NCBI RefSeq assembly: GCF_024055725.1 | Contig: NZ_JAMXMX010000002.1 | Span: 62,001-126,000 of the forward strand | Reading direction: 5' to 3' | DNA: 64,000 bases | DNA from: Actinoallomurus spadix | Lineage (GTDB): Bacteria; Actinomycetota; Actinomycetes; Streptosporangiales; Streptosporangiaceae | Shown here: in pieces, positions 16,329 through 24,431 of the stretch | How positions within the stretch are numbered: position 1 is the stretch's first letter | Layout: each line of letters opens with the position of its first letter | Made by a program: the position numbers and the translations under genes | Notes under the pieces: generated by a model | The model's input: the letters and a program-made list of their open reading frames with translations, nothing else | Told to the model about the DNA's origin: nothing | Database searches by the model: none

Positions 16329-18473
16329 GTGCCACAGCTCGCCTTCGCCATCAGCTTCCTCCAGGAGTACGAGCGCCTGGAGAAACCGGTGAAGCAGGGC
16401 GTGCGAGACGCGGTGGACAAGTTCCAGCGGCTGACCGTCGCCGAGCTGCACGCCGACAAGGGCCTGCACCTGGAGCCCGTCGCCAAGGCGCGCGACCCGC
16501 GGATGCGCAGCATCCGGATCACAGGGTTCTGGCGGGGCGTGGTCCTCGCCCCCGACGACGGAAGCGAGACGTTCCTGCTGCTGCGCGTCATGCAGCACGA
16601 CGCCGCGTACGAGTGGGCGATGAAACGGGTCGCCACCGTCAACGCCGCCACCGGCGGACTGGAGATGCGCAACGTCGCGGCCATCGAAGAGCTCACCCCC
16701 ATGCTCCAGCACGCGGCCGAGACGGCGCCGTCGCTGCTGTTCGAGAAGCACTCCGACACCGTGCTGCGCCGCCTCGGCATCGACGACGGGGTGCTGCCGG
16801 CCGTACGCACGATCACCGACAAGCCGCAGCTGCTGGCGTTCGCCACGCTGTTCCCCGAGGACCAGTTCGAGGTGCTGTTCTACCTCGCGGAGGGCCACAG
16901 CCCGGACGAGGTCTGGCGCGACGTCGTGTCCGTACGACGCCCGGCCACCGAGGCCGCCGCGACCGAAACGGTCGACCTGGCCACCGCGATCGCCAACACC
17001 CGCGACCGCATCGCGCTCGTGTCCGGCCCGAAGGAACTGGAGGACATCCTCACCAAGCCCTTCAGCGCCTGGCGGATCTTCCTGCACCCGGCGCAGCGCC
17101 GGGTGGCCTACCGGTCGTCGTACAGCGGACCGGCGCAGGTCTCCGGCGGCCCGGGCACCGGCAAGACCGTCGTCGCCCTGCACCGCGTGAAGCACCTGCT
17201 GGAGAAGAACGACGACACCCGCATCCTCCTGACGACGTTCACCAACGCGCTGGCCGACTCGCTCCGGGAGAACCTCGCCCTGCTCGTCGACGACCCGGCG
17301 CTGCTCGGACGCGTCGACATCACCACCGTGAACGCCGTCGCCCACCAGGTCGTCGCGGAGCACGGCACCGTACCCTTCCTGGTGCCCGACGCCGACGCGG
17401 ATGCCCGCCAACGCTGGCAGCGGATCGTACGGCGCCTCGACCTGCCGTGGAACGAGCACTTCCTGGCGCTGGAGTACCGGCACGTCGTCCTAGCCCAGGG
17501 CATCGGCTCGATCGAGGAGTACCTCCGCGCGTCCCGGGCCGGCCGCGGCGCCTCGCTCCAGGCCGCGCAGCGCGAACAGGTCTGGCGGGCCATCGAGGAG
17601 TTCACCCACCGGCTCGGCGCCGAGGGGAAGCGGACGTACCTCCAGCTGTGCGCCGACGCCGCCGACCTGCTGAAGACCGCCGGCCCGCGCTACGACCACG
17701 TCGTCGTCGACGAGGCCCAGGACCTCCACCCGGCGCAGTGGCGGGTGCTGCGCGGCGTCGTCGCCGAGGGACCGGACGACCTGTTCATCGCCGGCGACCC
17801 GCACCAGCGGATCTACGACACCCGCGTGTCTCTGCGCTCGCTCGGCATCAGCGTCGTCGGCCGATCGAGCCGACTGAAGATCAACTACCGGAGCACTCAG
17901 GAGATCCTCGCCTGGTCGTCCGGCATCATGACCGGCGAGCAGGTCGACGACCTGGACGGCGGCTCCGACACCCTCGCCGGATACCGCTCCGCGCTACACG
18001 GTGGCCGCCCGACCGTGACCCCGGCTACGAACCAGGCGGCCGAGCTCGACGCGTTGGTCACCAAGGTCCGCTCCTGGGTGGACGACGGCGTCGCACCGTC
18101 CGAGATCGCCATCGCGACGCGCTTCCACCAGTTCGGGGCACGCGCCAAGGACCGGCTGGCCGCCGCCGGCATCCCCGTGGTCGCCCTCAAGGACGGCCCG
18201 GACCCCTCCAAGGAGGGCGTGCGCATCGCGACCATGCACGCGATGAAGGGCCTGGAGTTCCGCTGCGTCGCGGCCATCGGCGTCAACGACCGCGCCTTCC
18301 CGTTCGAACCCGCCGTCACCCCGGCCGACGTCGACCGGATGCAGCACGAGGTCGACATGCTCGCCGAACGCTCACTCCTCTTCGTCGCCTGCACCCGCGC
18401 CCGAGACGACCTGTACGTCTCCTGGCACGTCAAGCCGAGCACCTTCATCCCGGTCGCCACACGGCCCCACTGA
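16329..18473 (+). CDS. UvrD/Rep-type SF1 helicase with an N-terminal RelE-like domain
   Basis: A 714-residue protein of two parts. Residues about 1-100 resemble the RelE/ParE toxin fold: FLQEYERLEKPVKQGVRDAV, then LHLEPVAKARDPRMRSIRI and LLLRVMQHDAAYEWA. Residues about 230-710 are an SF1 helicase with Walker A SGGPGTGKTV (about 271-280), VVVDEAQDLHPAQW (about 457-470), GDPHQRIYD (about 488-496), KINYRSTQEI (about 518) and the late motif TMHAMKGLEF (about 636-645). It starts at GTG 16329 after GGGGGGATCA. The fusion couples a possible RNA-cleaving or ribosome-binding domain to a DNA motor. Whether the toxin-like domain is active cannot be told from sequence alone. The gene stands between defence genes on both sides. 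Confidence 0.88.
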   Translation: MPQLAFAISFLQEYERLEKPVKQGVRDAVDKFQRLTVAELHADKGLHLEPVAKARDPRMRSIRITGFWRGVVLAPDDGSETFLLLRVMQHDAAYEWAMKRVATVNAATGGLEMRNVAAIEELTPMLQHAAETAPSLLFEKHSDTVLRRLGIDDGVLPAVRTITDKPQLLAFATLFPEDQFEVLFYLAEGHSPDEVWRDVVSVRRPATEAAATETVDLATAIANTRDRIALVSGPKELEDILTKPFSAWRIFLHPAQRRVAYRSSYSGPAQVSGGPGTGKTVVALHRVKHLLEKNDDTRILLTTFTNALADSLRENLALLVDDPALLGRVDITTVNAVAHQVVAEHGTVPFLVPDADADARQRWQRIVRRLDLPWNEHFLALEYRHVVLAQGIGSIEEYLRASRAGRGASLQAAQREQVWRAIEEFTHRLGAEGKRTYLQLCADAADLLKTAGPRYDHVVVDEAQDLHPAQWRVLRGVVAEGPDDLFIAGDPHQRIYDTRVSLRSLGISVVGRSSRLKINYRSTQEILAWSSGIMTGEQVDDLDGGSDTLAGYRSALHGGRPTVTPATNQAAELDALVTKVRSWVDDGVAPSEIAIATRFHQFGARAKDRLAAAGIPVVALKDGPDPSKEGVRIATMHAMKGLEFRCVAAIGVNDRAFPFEPAVTPADVDRMQHEVDMLAERSLLFVACTRARDDLYVSWHVKPSTFIPVATRPH

Positions 18474-18529
18474 CCCCGCCGTTCGACCCGCACCACAGCT
18501 CGTAGCAACCCACGTTCCCGAAAGGATGA

Positions 18530-20389
18530 GTGACTTTGGGCTTCCAGACTCCTCTCCACTCGCTGGCCAAATACCTGGAGTGGACTACGAGCGGCTCCCT
18601 CCAACTCCCCGACTTCCAGCGCGGTTACAAGTGGGACGACGAGCGCATCCGCCAGCTTCTTGTCACGATTCTTCGCGGGCATCCGCTCGGTGTCGTCATG
18701 ATGCTGGAGACGGGCAACGACCAGATCCGCTTCAAGCCACGCGCCATCGAAGGCGTCGCCCTCCCCGGCAGCACGGAACCCAACCTGCTGCTTCTCGACG
18801 GCCAGCAACGGCTCACGTCCCTCACGCAGGCGTTGACGGGTGACGGCGTCGTCCACACCAAGGACAGCCGCGGCAAGCTCATGGACCGCCGCTACTACAT
18901 CCACATGAAGACCGCGCTGCTCGGCGAGGACCGGATGGACGAGGCGGTCATCGCCATGCCCGGCGACGGTGTCCTGCGGCGCAACTTCGGCAAGGACATC
19001 GTGCGCGATCTGTCCACCCCTGAGCGAGAGCGCGCCGAGGGTTACTTCCCCGCGCGCCTTCTCTTCGCCGGAGCGGAGACCGTCAACTGGCTCTTCGCCT
19101 GCGAGGACAAGGAGCAGGCCAGTACGTTCCACGCCAAGGTCATCGAGCCCTGCCTGAAGTACACCATCCCCGCCATCGAACTCGACAAGACGACCACCAA
19201 GGCGGCCGTCGCCACCGTCTTCGAGAAGGTGAATACGGGCGGCCTGCCCCTCAACGTGTTCGAACTCCTCACCGCGACCTTCGCCGGCGACAAGAAGTAC
19301 TACGACACCCACGGCACCGACTTCCGGCTCAACGACGACTGGCAGGCCACGCAGCAGGCCTTCGCCCCGTATCCCGTCCTGTCCTCGGTGGAGAACACCG
19401 ACTTCCTCCAGGCCGTGAGCCTCCTCGCGACCCTCAAGCGCGCCAAGGCGGACACCTCCGACCGGCCGCGCGCCGTCTCCGCCCGGAAGGAGGACCTGCT
19501 CAAGCTGAGCCTGGACGACTACCTGGAATGGGTTCAGCCCGTCCGCGACGCCTTCATCTGGACCGCGACCTTCCTCGCCGACCACCACATCTTCGAGACC
19601 AAGTTCATCCCGTACCCGAAGCAGCTCGTCCCGCTCGCGGCGATCAAGGTCGTCCTCGGCAACGACGCCGACCTGCACGGCGTACGCGCCAAGCTGGCCC
19701 AGTGGTTCTGGTGCGGAATCCTCGGCGAGCTGTACGGCTCGACGATCGAGACGCGCTTCGTGCGGGACATCGAATCCGTGCCCGGCTGGGCGCGCGGCAC
19801 CGAGACGGCCGTGCCCCGGACCGTCGCCGACTGCACCTTCGCCGCCTCCCGCCTGCTGTCCCTGCGGACCAGGAACGCGGCCGCGTACAAGGGCATCTAC
19901 GCGCTGATCCTCTCCCAGGGCGCCAAGGACTGGATGTACGACAAGGCACTCGACAAGGTTCAGTACGTAGATCTCAAGGTGGACATCCACCACATCTTCC
20001 CGTCGAAGTGGTGCATCGACCACGGCATCGACCCGGAGCTGCGGGAGAGCATCGTCAACAAGACCCCGCTCTCGGCGGAGACCAACCGCGCCATCGGTGG
20101 CGTCGCGCCGTCCGCGTACCTGTCGAAGATCGAGAAGCGGGCCGGCATTGTGTCGGAGCAACTGGATGCCGTCGTCGCCACGCACCTGGCGGATGCCGCA
20201 GAGCTCCGGGCGGATGATTTCAGCGCTTTCTTCGACAAGCGCCTGGCGAGGATCATCTCCCTCATCGAGCAGGCCACGGGCAAGCCGGTTCAGAACGACC
20301 TGATCGATGCCGAGCGGGAGGAGGGCCCGGAGATGTTCGATCCGGAGGACGAAGCCGTGAGGCCCGATCTGGACGAGCTGGAGGTCTGA
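18530..20389 (+). CDS. GmrSD-like DUF262/HNH protein (type IV restriction candidate)
   Basis: A 619-residue protein. The N-terminal DUF262 (ParB/Srx-like NTPase) domain has LPDFQRGYKWDDERI (about residues 24-38) and LLLDGQQRLTSL (about 82-93). The C-terminal part has a His-Asn-type nuclease motif, VDIHHIFPSKWC followed by VNKTPLSAETNRAIGG (about 484-525), as in GmrD/DUF1524. Fused GmrSD enzymes cut DNA carrying modified (often glucosylated) cytosine, so a type IV restriction role is likely. GTG 18530 follows AAAGGA by only three bases; TTG 18536, two codons on, has better spacing and may be the true start. The gene lies 56 bases after the helicase and could be cotranscribed. Confidence 0.85.
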   Translation: MTLGFQTPLHSLAKYLEWTTSGSLQLPDFQRGYKWDDERIRQLLVTILRGHPLGVVMMLETGNDQIRFKPRAIEGVALPGSTEPNLLLLDGQQRLTSLTQALTGDGVVHTKDSRGKLMDRRYYIHMKTALLGEDRMDEAVIAMPGDGVLRRNFGKDIVRDLSTPERERAEGYFPARLLFAGAETVNWLFACEDKEQASTFHAKVIEPCLKYTIPAIELDKTTTKAAVATVFEKVNTGGLPLNVFELLTATFAGDKKYYDTHGTDFRLNDDWQATQQAFAPYPVLSSVENTDFLQAVSLLATLKRAKADTSDRPRAVSARKEDLLKLSLDDYLEWVQPVRDAFIWTATFLADHHIFETKFIPYPKQLVPLAAIKVVLGNDADLHGVRAKLAQWFWCGILGELYGSTIETRFVRDIESVPGWARGTETAVPRTVADCTFAASRLLSLRTRNAAAYKGIYALILSQGAKDWMYDKALDKVQYVDLKVDIHHIFPSKWCIDHGIDPELRESIVNKTPLSAETNRAIGGVAPSAYLSKIEKRAGIVSEQLDAVVATHLADAAELRADDFSAFFDKRLARIISLIEQATGKPVQNDLIDAEREEGPEMFDPEDEAVRPDLDELEV

Positions 20390-20431
20390 CAGCGGGGCAA
20401 GGCAGGGGACGGCCGGTCGCGGCGGACCACG

Positions 20432-20448
20432 GATTCGCGTCGAATCCG
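20432..20448. terminator. Hairpin between convergent genes
   Basis: GGATTCG-CGT-CGAATCC is a perfect 7-bp stem, extended at a distance by CCACGG (from 20428) pairing with CCGTGG (ending 20462). It lies between the convergent ends of the DUF262 and HNH genes and may serve as a bidirectional terminator. No T-run follows on either side, which lowers confidence. Confidence 0.45.
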
Positions 20449-20462
20449 ACGACCTGCCGTGG

Positions 20463-21500
20463 TCAGCCGTCGCCGCCGGTCATCCACTGGGCGTGGCGCT
20501 CCTTCGCCGTACGCGCCAGCGCGACGATGAGCTCATGGCGGGTCCGTCCGTGGGTCTTCACCCGGTGACAGTTGGGGCAAAGCGCGATCATCTGCTCCGG
20601 GTCGTCGCGGCCCCCGTCGGCGAGGCCCACGACGTGGTCGACCTCGAGGAGCGGTCGGCCGTGGTCGTTGAGGTCCGGGGCCGGCCTGGCGCATCGGGGG
20701 TTCTCGCAGCGGCCTTCGCTGCGCAGGAGCACGGCTCGGCGGGCGGTCGCGAGCCGGATCGGATCGTGGGAGACACAGGTGCGTCGGCGGCCGTACGTCC
20801 CGGCCGCTCGGCGGGCGGCCAGCGTGCACAGGCGGGAGTAGGCGGCCGCACGATCTCCGTCGGGGACCTCTTCAGCGGGGCCGCCGGACGCGGTCGCGTC
20901 TGCGGCGATGTCCTCGTCGTAAAGGCCGACCGCTCTGAGCAGGTCGGCCTCATCGAAGTCGTCGAAGAAGCGTGCCGCCACGGCCTCGATGAGTTCGATC
21001 CGCGCCGGGCCCGATCGGCGTGCGAGCGTGTAGACCGGTTCCGGCAGACCACCCCGCAACGAATGGTCGGCGAACCAGGCCCTCAGCTCGGCATCACCGT
21101 GGGCACGTGGCACGTCACCGCTGTGACCGGGCAAGTCCCACAGTCCGGCGTGGAAGAGCGCGGCGATCGGGTAGTCCGGGCGGCCCTTCCGGCCTTCGCC
21201 ATCACGTCGGTAGGTCTCCAATAGGGGCTTCAATTCCGCGACCGTCTCGGGCCAGCTCAGCAGGCGAGGCTTGCCTGCACGGGCGCAGCCGATCGCCCAC
21301 AGCAGGGCGACGGCCTGCTTGAGCATCGGCTTGCCGTCGGTGAATGCCCGCTTGAGGCCGCCGATCGTCGACGCGACCTCGGCAGCAATCTGCCGGTCCG
21401 GCCGATCGCCGTACTTCTTAGGGACGGCCCTTCGCCCAGAACGGTCGAACTCTGCCTTCACTGACAGAACGGCATCGGTCGTGACATCCCCTATCGCCAT
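20463..21500 (-). CDS. HNH endonuclease with sulfur-binding-like N-terminal domain
   Basis: A 345-residue protein. The C-terminal ~90 residues are a classic zinc-type HNH nuclease: CENPRCARP, then LEVDHVVGLADGGRDD and ALCPNCHRVKTHGR. The region at about residues 50-140 (LLWAIGCARAGKPRLLSW, YPIAALFHAGLWDL) resembles the sulfur-binding domain of ScoMcrA, which recognises phosphorothioated DNA. The protein is therefore a candidate type IV enzyme that restricts phosphorothioated DNA. No dnd/ssp modification genes are in the window, as expected for such an enzyme. ATG 21500 has no clear ribosome binding site, and the start is uncertain. Confidence 0.75.
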   Translation of the reverse strand: MAIGDVTTDAVLSVKAEFDRSGRRAVPKKYGDRPDRQIAAEVASTIGGLKRAFTDGKPMLKQAVALLWAIGCARAGKPRLLSWPETVAELKPLLETYRRDGEGRKGRPDYPIAALFHAGLWDLPGHSGDVPRAHGDAELRAWFADHSLRGGLPEPVYTLARRSGPARIELIEAVAARFFDDFDEADLLRAVGLYDEDIAADATASGGPAEEVPDGDRAAAYSRLCTLAARRAAGTYGRRRTCVSHDPIRLATARRAVLLRSEGRCENPRCARPAPDLNDHGRPLLEVDHVVGLADGGRDDPEQMIALCPNCHRVKTHGRTRHELIVALARTAKERHAQWMTGGDG

Positions 21501-21845
21501 GGCTGAACAATACGTCAGAAATAGGACAGAAAGCTGGAGTCGCGCCATCAACAGGGCCCTGCGGCTGGGTGACGTGTGCGCCCGGCACGTTCTCTCGTCG
21601 CACGTGCGAATCGCCGGTTACCGAGACTTTCCGGTGTCTTCGACGGTGGGTGGGCCGGTGCTTGAGGTGAGCTGCCGTTTACCCGGAGCAGCAGTTCGGC
21701 GCAGCGACCTGCCTTCGACTTCTCATGATGTTGGCCAGATGCGGAAGCTGACAGATCACGTTGGGTCGGTTACGAATGAAGCAACACAGATCTCCGCTGC
21801 GGTGGCTACTCCTGGTCGAGCAAATGCTGTCCGAAGGAGCTCCTT
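21501..21845. promoter_or_regulatory. Divergent intergenic region, no gene seen
   Basis: This 345-base stretch lies between the divergent HNH and DUF488-cassette genes. Small open frames cross it but lack coding character and starts. It is somewhat poorer in GC than the genes and must hold both promoters. I see no repeat or RNA gene in it. AAGGAG at 21834-21839 is the ribosome binding site of the following gene. Confidence 0.3.
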
Positions 21846-22691
21846 ATGGTGGACCAGCCGTCGTTGTTCGCGCCGGATCCGGGTGCGCAGCCGGCCAAGC
21901 CGCCTGGTGACCAGGTGCAACGAATGAGAGTCCTGATCACGGTGAAGGCTGCGCCGAACCCGTCCTCGAACTACGGGGAGACGGTGTGCGTCGCAGCTCT
22001 CCGGCTGGACTTCGAAAGCCCTGGATGGGTGAGGCTGTATCCGATCAACTTCCGTGAGCTCGATAAGCCGGATCAGTTTCACAAGTACGACATCGTGTCC
22101 TTGGACGCGAGGCCCAACCATCGCGATCCACGGCGAGAGAGTTGGCGACCGCTGGTGACCACCTTGAAGAAGGAAGGGCACCTGAGGGAGTGGAAGCACC
22201 GCCTCGCGTTCATAACCGATCACATCGATGAATCCATGTGCGGGATGCTGGCGGCGGTCCGGACCGGCCCGCCTGCCAGGTCCCTCGGCGTGGTCCGGCC
22301 CCGAGACGTCGGTGACCTGCACATCCAATCGCACCCAGGATGGACGCCGGAGGAACGGACGAAGATCGATCGGTACGTCAGCCAGGAAGTGCTCGGAAGC
22401 GCAGGTCCCCGAACGGCGTTGGAGGCGCCGAGGTTCAAAGCGTGGTACCGCTACCGATGCCAGGCGGCCGGCTGCAAAGGCCACCGCCAAGGACTGCTCG
22501 ATTGGGAATGGGTCGCGCACCAGCGTCGCCTGACCGATCGCGACGACGCCGAAGCGAAGAGGCTGCTGCGTCGGCGATGGCTGGAGGAAATGTGCGCCCC
22601 CGATCGCGACGTGATGTTCTTCGTCGGCAACCAGGCCAAGAACCAGCACGTGTTCAGCGTGCTGGGCGTGGCGTACCCACGACGTCAGTGA
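21846..22691 (+). CDS. Hypothetical protein of a DUF488-associated family
   Basis: A 281-residue soluble protein starting at ATG 21846, seven bases after AAGGAG. The first half has the pattern RVLITVKAAPNPSSNYGETV, WVRLYPINFRELD and KYDIVSLDARPN, which I associate with a family often found beside DUF488 genes, though its function is not established. A Cys pair (CQAAGCKGH, about residue 210) and a C-terminal FFVGNQAKNQHVFSVLGV are visible. It overlaps the convergent DUF488 gene by seven bases at the 3' end. Confidence 0.7.
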   Translation: MVDQPSLFAPDPGAQPAKPPGDQVQRMRVLITVKAAPNPSSNYGETVCVAALRLDFESPGWVRLYPINFRELDKPDQFHKYDIVSLDARPNHRDPRRESWRPLVTTLKKEGHLREWKHRLAFITDHIDESMCGMLAAVRTGPPARSLGVVRPRDVGDLHIQSHPGWTPEERTKIDRYVSQEVLGSAGPRTALEAPRFKAWYRYRCQAAGCKGHRQGLLDWEWVAHQRRLTDRDDAEAKRLLRRRWLEEMCAPDRDVMFFVGNQAKNQHVFSVLGVAYPRRQ

Positions 22692-23143
22692 GCGGGAACC
22701 AACTCCGCGAGACGGGTACGCAGCCGATCGAGGACCACATAGCGGTGGCATCGGCGCTCGTCGGCCTCGAAGCAGACGACGGCCGCAAGACCCGTCGCTG
22801 CGGACTTCGCGATCTCGTCGAGTTGGGCGAGGCAAATCGGTGCGGAGATCTGATCAGCGAAAATCGCGCGGGCTGCTGAAAGCTCAGATGCCGACCCGCC
22901 GAACCCTGGCCGATTCCATTTGGGGTTGCCCAGCTCTCGCGCGTGCAGGTAGCCGACGCCATGCTCGGCGAGTGCCGCCGCGAACGCTCGCTTGCTGAAC
23001 CCCCTTTTCCGGGAAATCGGGTTAAGGCGTACATCCACCACCGTCGACACCCCGTTGGCCAGCACCTTCTCGATGAAGGTGTTCAGATCCTGCCCCTCGT
23101 AGCCCATGCCGATGACACCGGTGCGTTGCTCCCCTGGGGCCAT
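22685..23143 (-). CDS. DUF488 family protein
   Basis: A 152-residue protein with the DUF488 hallmarks: VIGMGYEGQDLNTFIEKV near the N-terminus, VVDVRLNPISRKRGFSK, and the Cys motif CFEADERRCHR near the C-terminus. ATG 23143 follows GGGAGG by about ten bases; an alternative start lies nine codons upstream. The catalytic role is not established; the conserved Cys and Arg suggest an enzyme. It is convergent with the 281-residue gene. Confidence 0.85.
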   Translation of the reverse strand: MAPGEQRTGVIGMGYEGQDLNTFIEKVLANGVSTVVDVRLNPISRKRGFSKRAFAAALAEHGVGYLHARELGNPKWNRPGFGGSASELSAARAIFADQISAPICLAQLDEIAKSAATGLAAVVCFEADERRCHRYVVLDRLRTRLAELVPAH

Positions 23144-23246
23144 GATCGCCAGCCTCCCACTGTGTCTCACGTTGGTCCAGCGCCCGGTAATGATGCACTA
23201 TCTATAACACGCGTGCAGCACAGATCGTCTGGTCCTCGAAAACCCA

Positions 23247-24431
23247 TCAGAACTCAGAGAGCTGGGCTGCGAGACCGTGGAGGCCGGCGTTTGCGGCCAT
23301 GTGGCGAAGACCCGGTAGGTCGATCGGCCCGAGCTGCAGCTGGCGCGTGAGCCGGGACAGCAATGCCTCGACGTCGGACGCGCCGACACGCGACCGCTGG
23401 GAGACGAAGGCGTCCATGCGTTTCAGCAGCACGTCGGTCCTCAGCTTCTCGTCGGGGCACCAGACGTGGATCAGGTCGCTGCCGAGCACGATGAAGGAGC
23501 CCACCTTGAACACCGACAGGCCGTTCTCCCCGCCTGCCCGGCCGAACGCCGTGGCGGGAAGGACGAGCTGCCACGTGCCATCGGCGCGGCGCTTCGGCTC
23601 GAACTCGCCCAGGCCCCTCTTCGCCAGCCACTTCCGGGCGTAGGCGAGGTCCAGGCCGCCTTCGCTCGCGTTCTCCCCCAGCTCCAGCAGCGACGCCACC
23701 TCGGGGGTGCTCCCGTACAGGGCGGTGATCTCGGCGTCGTCCTCCTCGCCGATCTGTGTGTAGGCGACGTAGCGGTCACGTTCCGGTCCGAGCGTGCGGA
23801 CGATGTACGCCGGCAGGAGTACCTGCTCGACGTGCAGCATCCGCAGATCGTCGACGCGGCCGGGGAGGTTGTAGTGGTCGCGTTTCGGATCGCGCGCGAG
23901 GTCGGTGAGTGCCTTCGGCGTGAAGGACTCGAAGCTCAAGACCGGGGCGAACCGGTCATGGTGGTCGGCGAGGGACAGGAACGTGACGCGGCCCGAGCCG
24001 TAATACTGGCGGCTGAGCGGCCGGGAGCCGAAGCCGTCGAAGTACAGGGCGCGCCGGTCCCGTTCCACCCTCTCGTACCGCTTGTCGTCGCGGACCGACC
24101 GGTACCCGAGCTCGGTCAGCGACAGGACACCGCCTGCCTCCTGCACGTGACCGATCGCGGTGAGGAAGCGGATCGCCCGGTCCACGAGGTTCGGGTCGAG
24201 GAAGAGGAAGTCGGCCAGCTCTGCGACGGACCGCAGGCGGCCCTGGGCGATGCCGTGTTCGAGGAAGCGGTCGATCAGCGCGTACGGGCGGCCCTCGGTG
24301 ACCGTCGCCTCGACCTCGACGCGGTGCACCGGGAGCAGCAGTCGCACGATGCGGGTCGGCGTCCTGCCTAGAACGTACGCGACGTGCTCCAGGGCGCGGT
24401 CTTCTCCGTACCGGATCAGGCGGTCGTTCAC
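23247..24431 (-). CDS. Unrecognised 394-residue protein, last gene of the kinase-helicase operon
   Basis: GTG 24431 overlaps the helicase stop (GTGA), so it is translationally coupled. Residues about 60-115 look like a winged helix (RSVAELADFLFLDPNLVDRA, then LSLTELGYRSV). The rest has no recognised motif; a C-terminal stretch (GSFIVLGSDLIHVWCPD) looks like a compact beta domain. It has no signal peptide or membrane segment. It may provide DNA binding or substrate recognition for the helicase, judged only from coupling and the winged helix. Confidence 0.7.
   Translation of the reverse strand: MNDRLIRYGEDRALEHVAYVLGRTPTRIVRLLLPVHRVEVEATVTEGRPYALIDRFLEHGIAQGRLRSVAELADFLFLDPNLVDRAIRFLTAIGHVQEAGGVLSLTELGYRSVRDDKRYERVERDRRALYFDGFGSRPLSRQYYGSGRVTFLSLADHHDRFAPVLSFESFTPKALTDLARDPKRDHYNLPGRVDDLRMLHVEQVLLPAYIVRTLGPERDRYVAYTQIGEEDDAEITALYGSTPEVASLLELGENASEGGLDLAYARKWLAKRGLGEFEPKRRADGTWQLVLPATAFGRAGGENGLSVFKVGSFIVLGSDLIHVWCPDEKLRTDVLLKRMDAFVSQRSRVGASDVEALLSRLTRQLQLGPIDLPGLRHMAANAGLHGLAAQLSEF

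Noticed and set aside
17897-20185. 762-codon minus-strand frame opposite the helicase and DUF262 genes
   Set aside because: It spans two genes and their gap as a shadow; composition and lack of start signals argue against coding.
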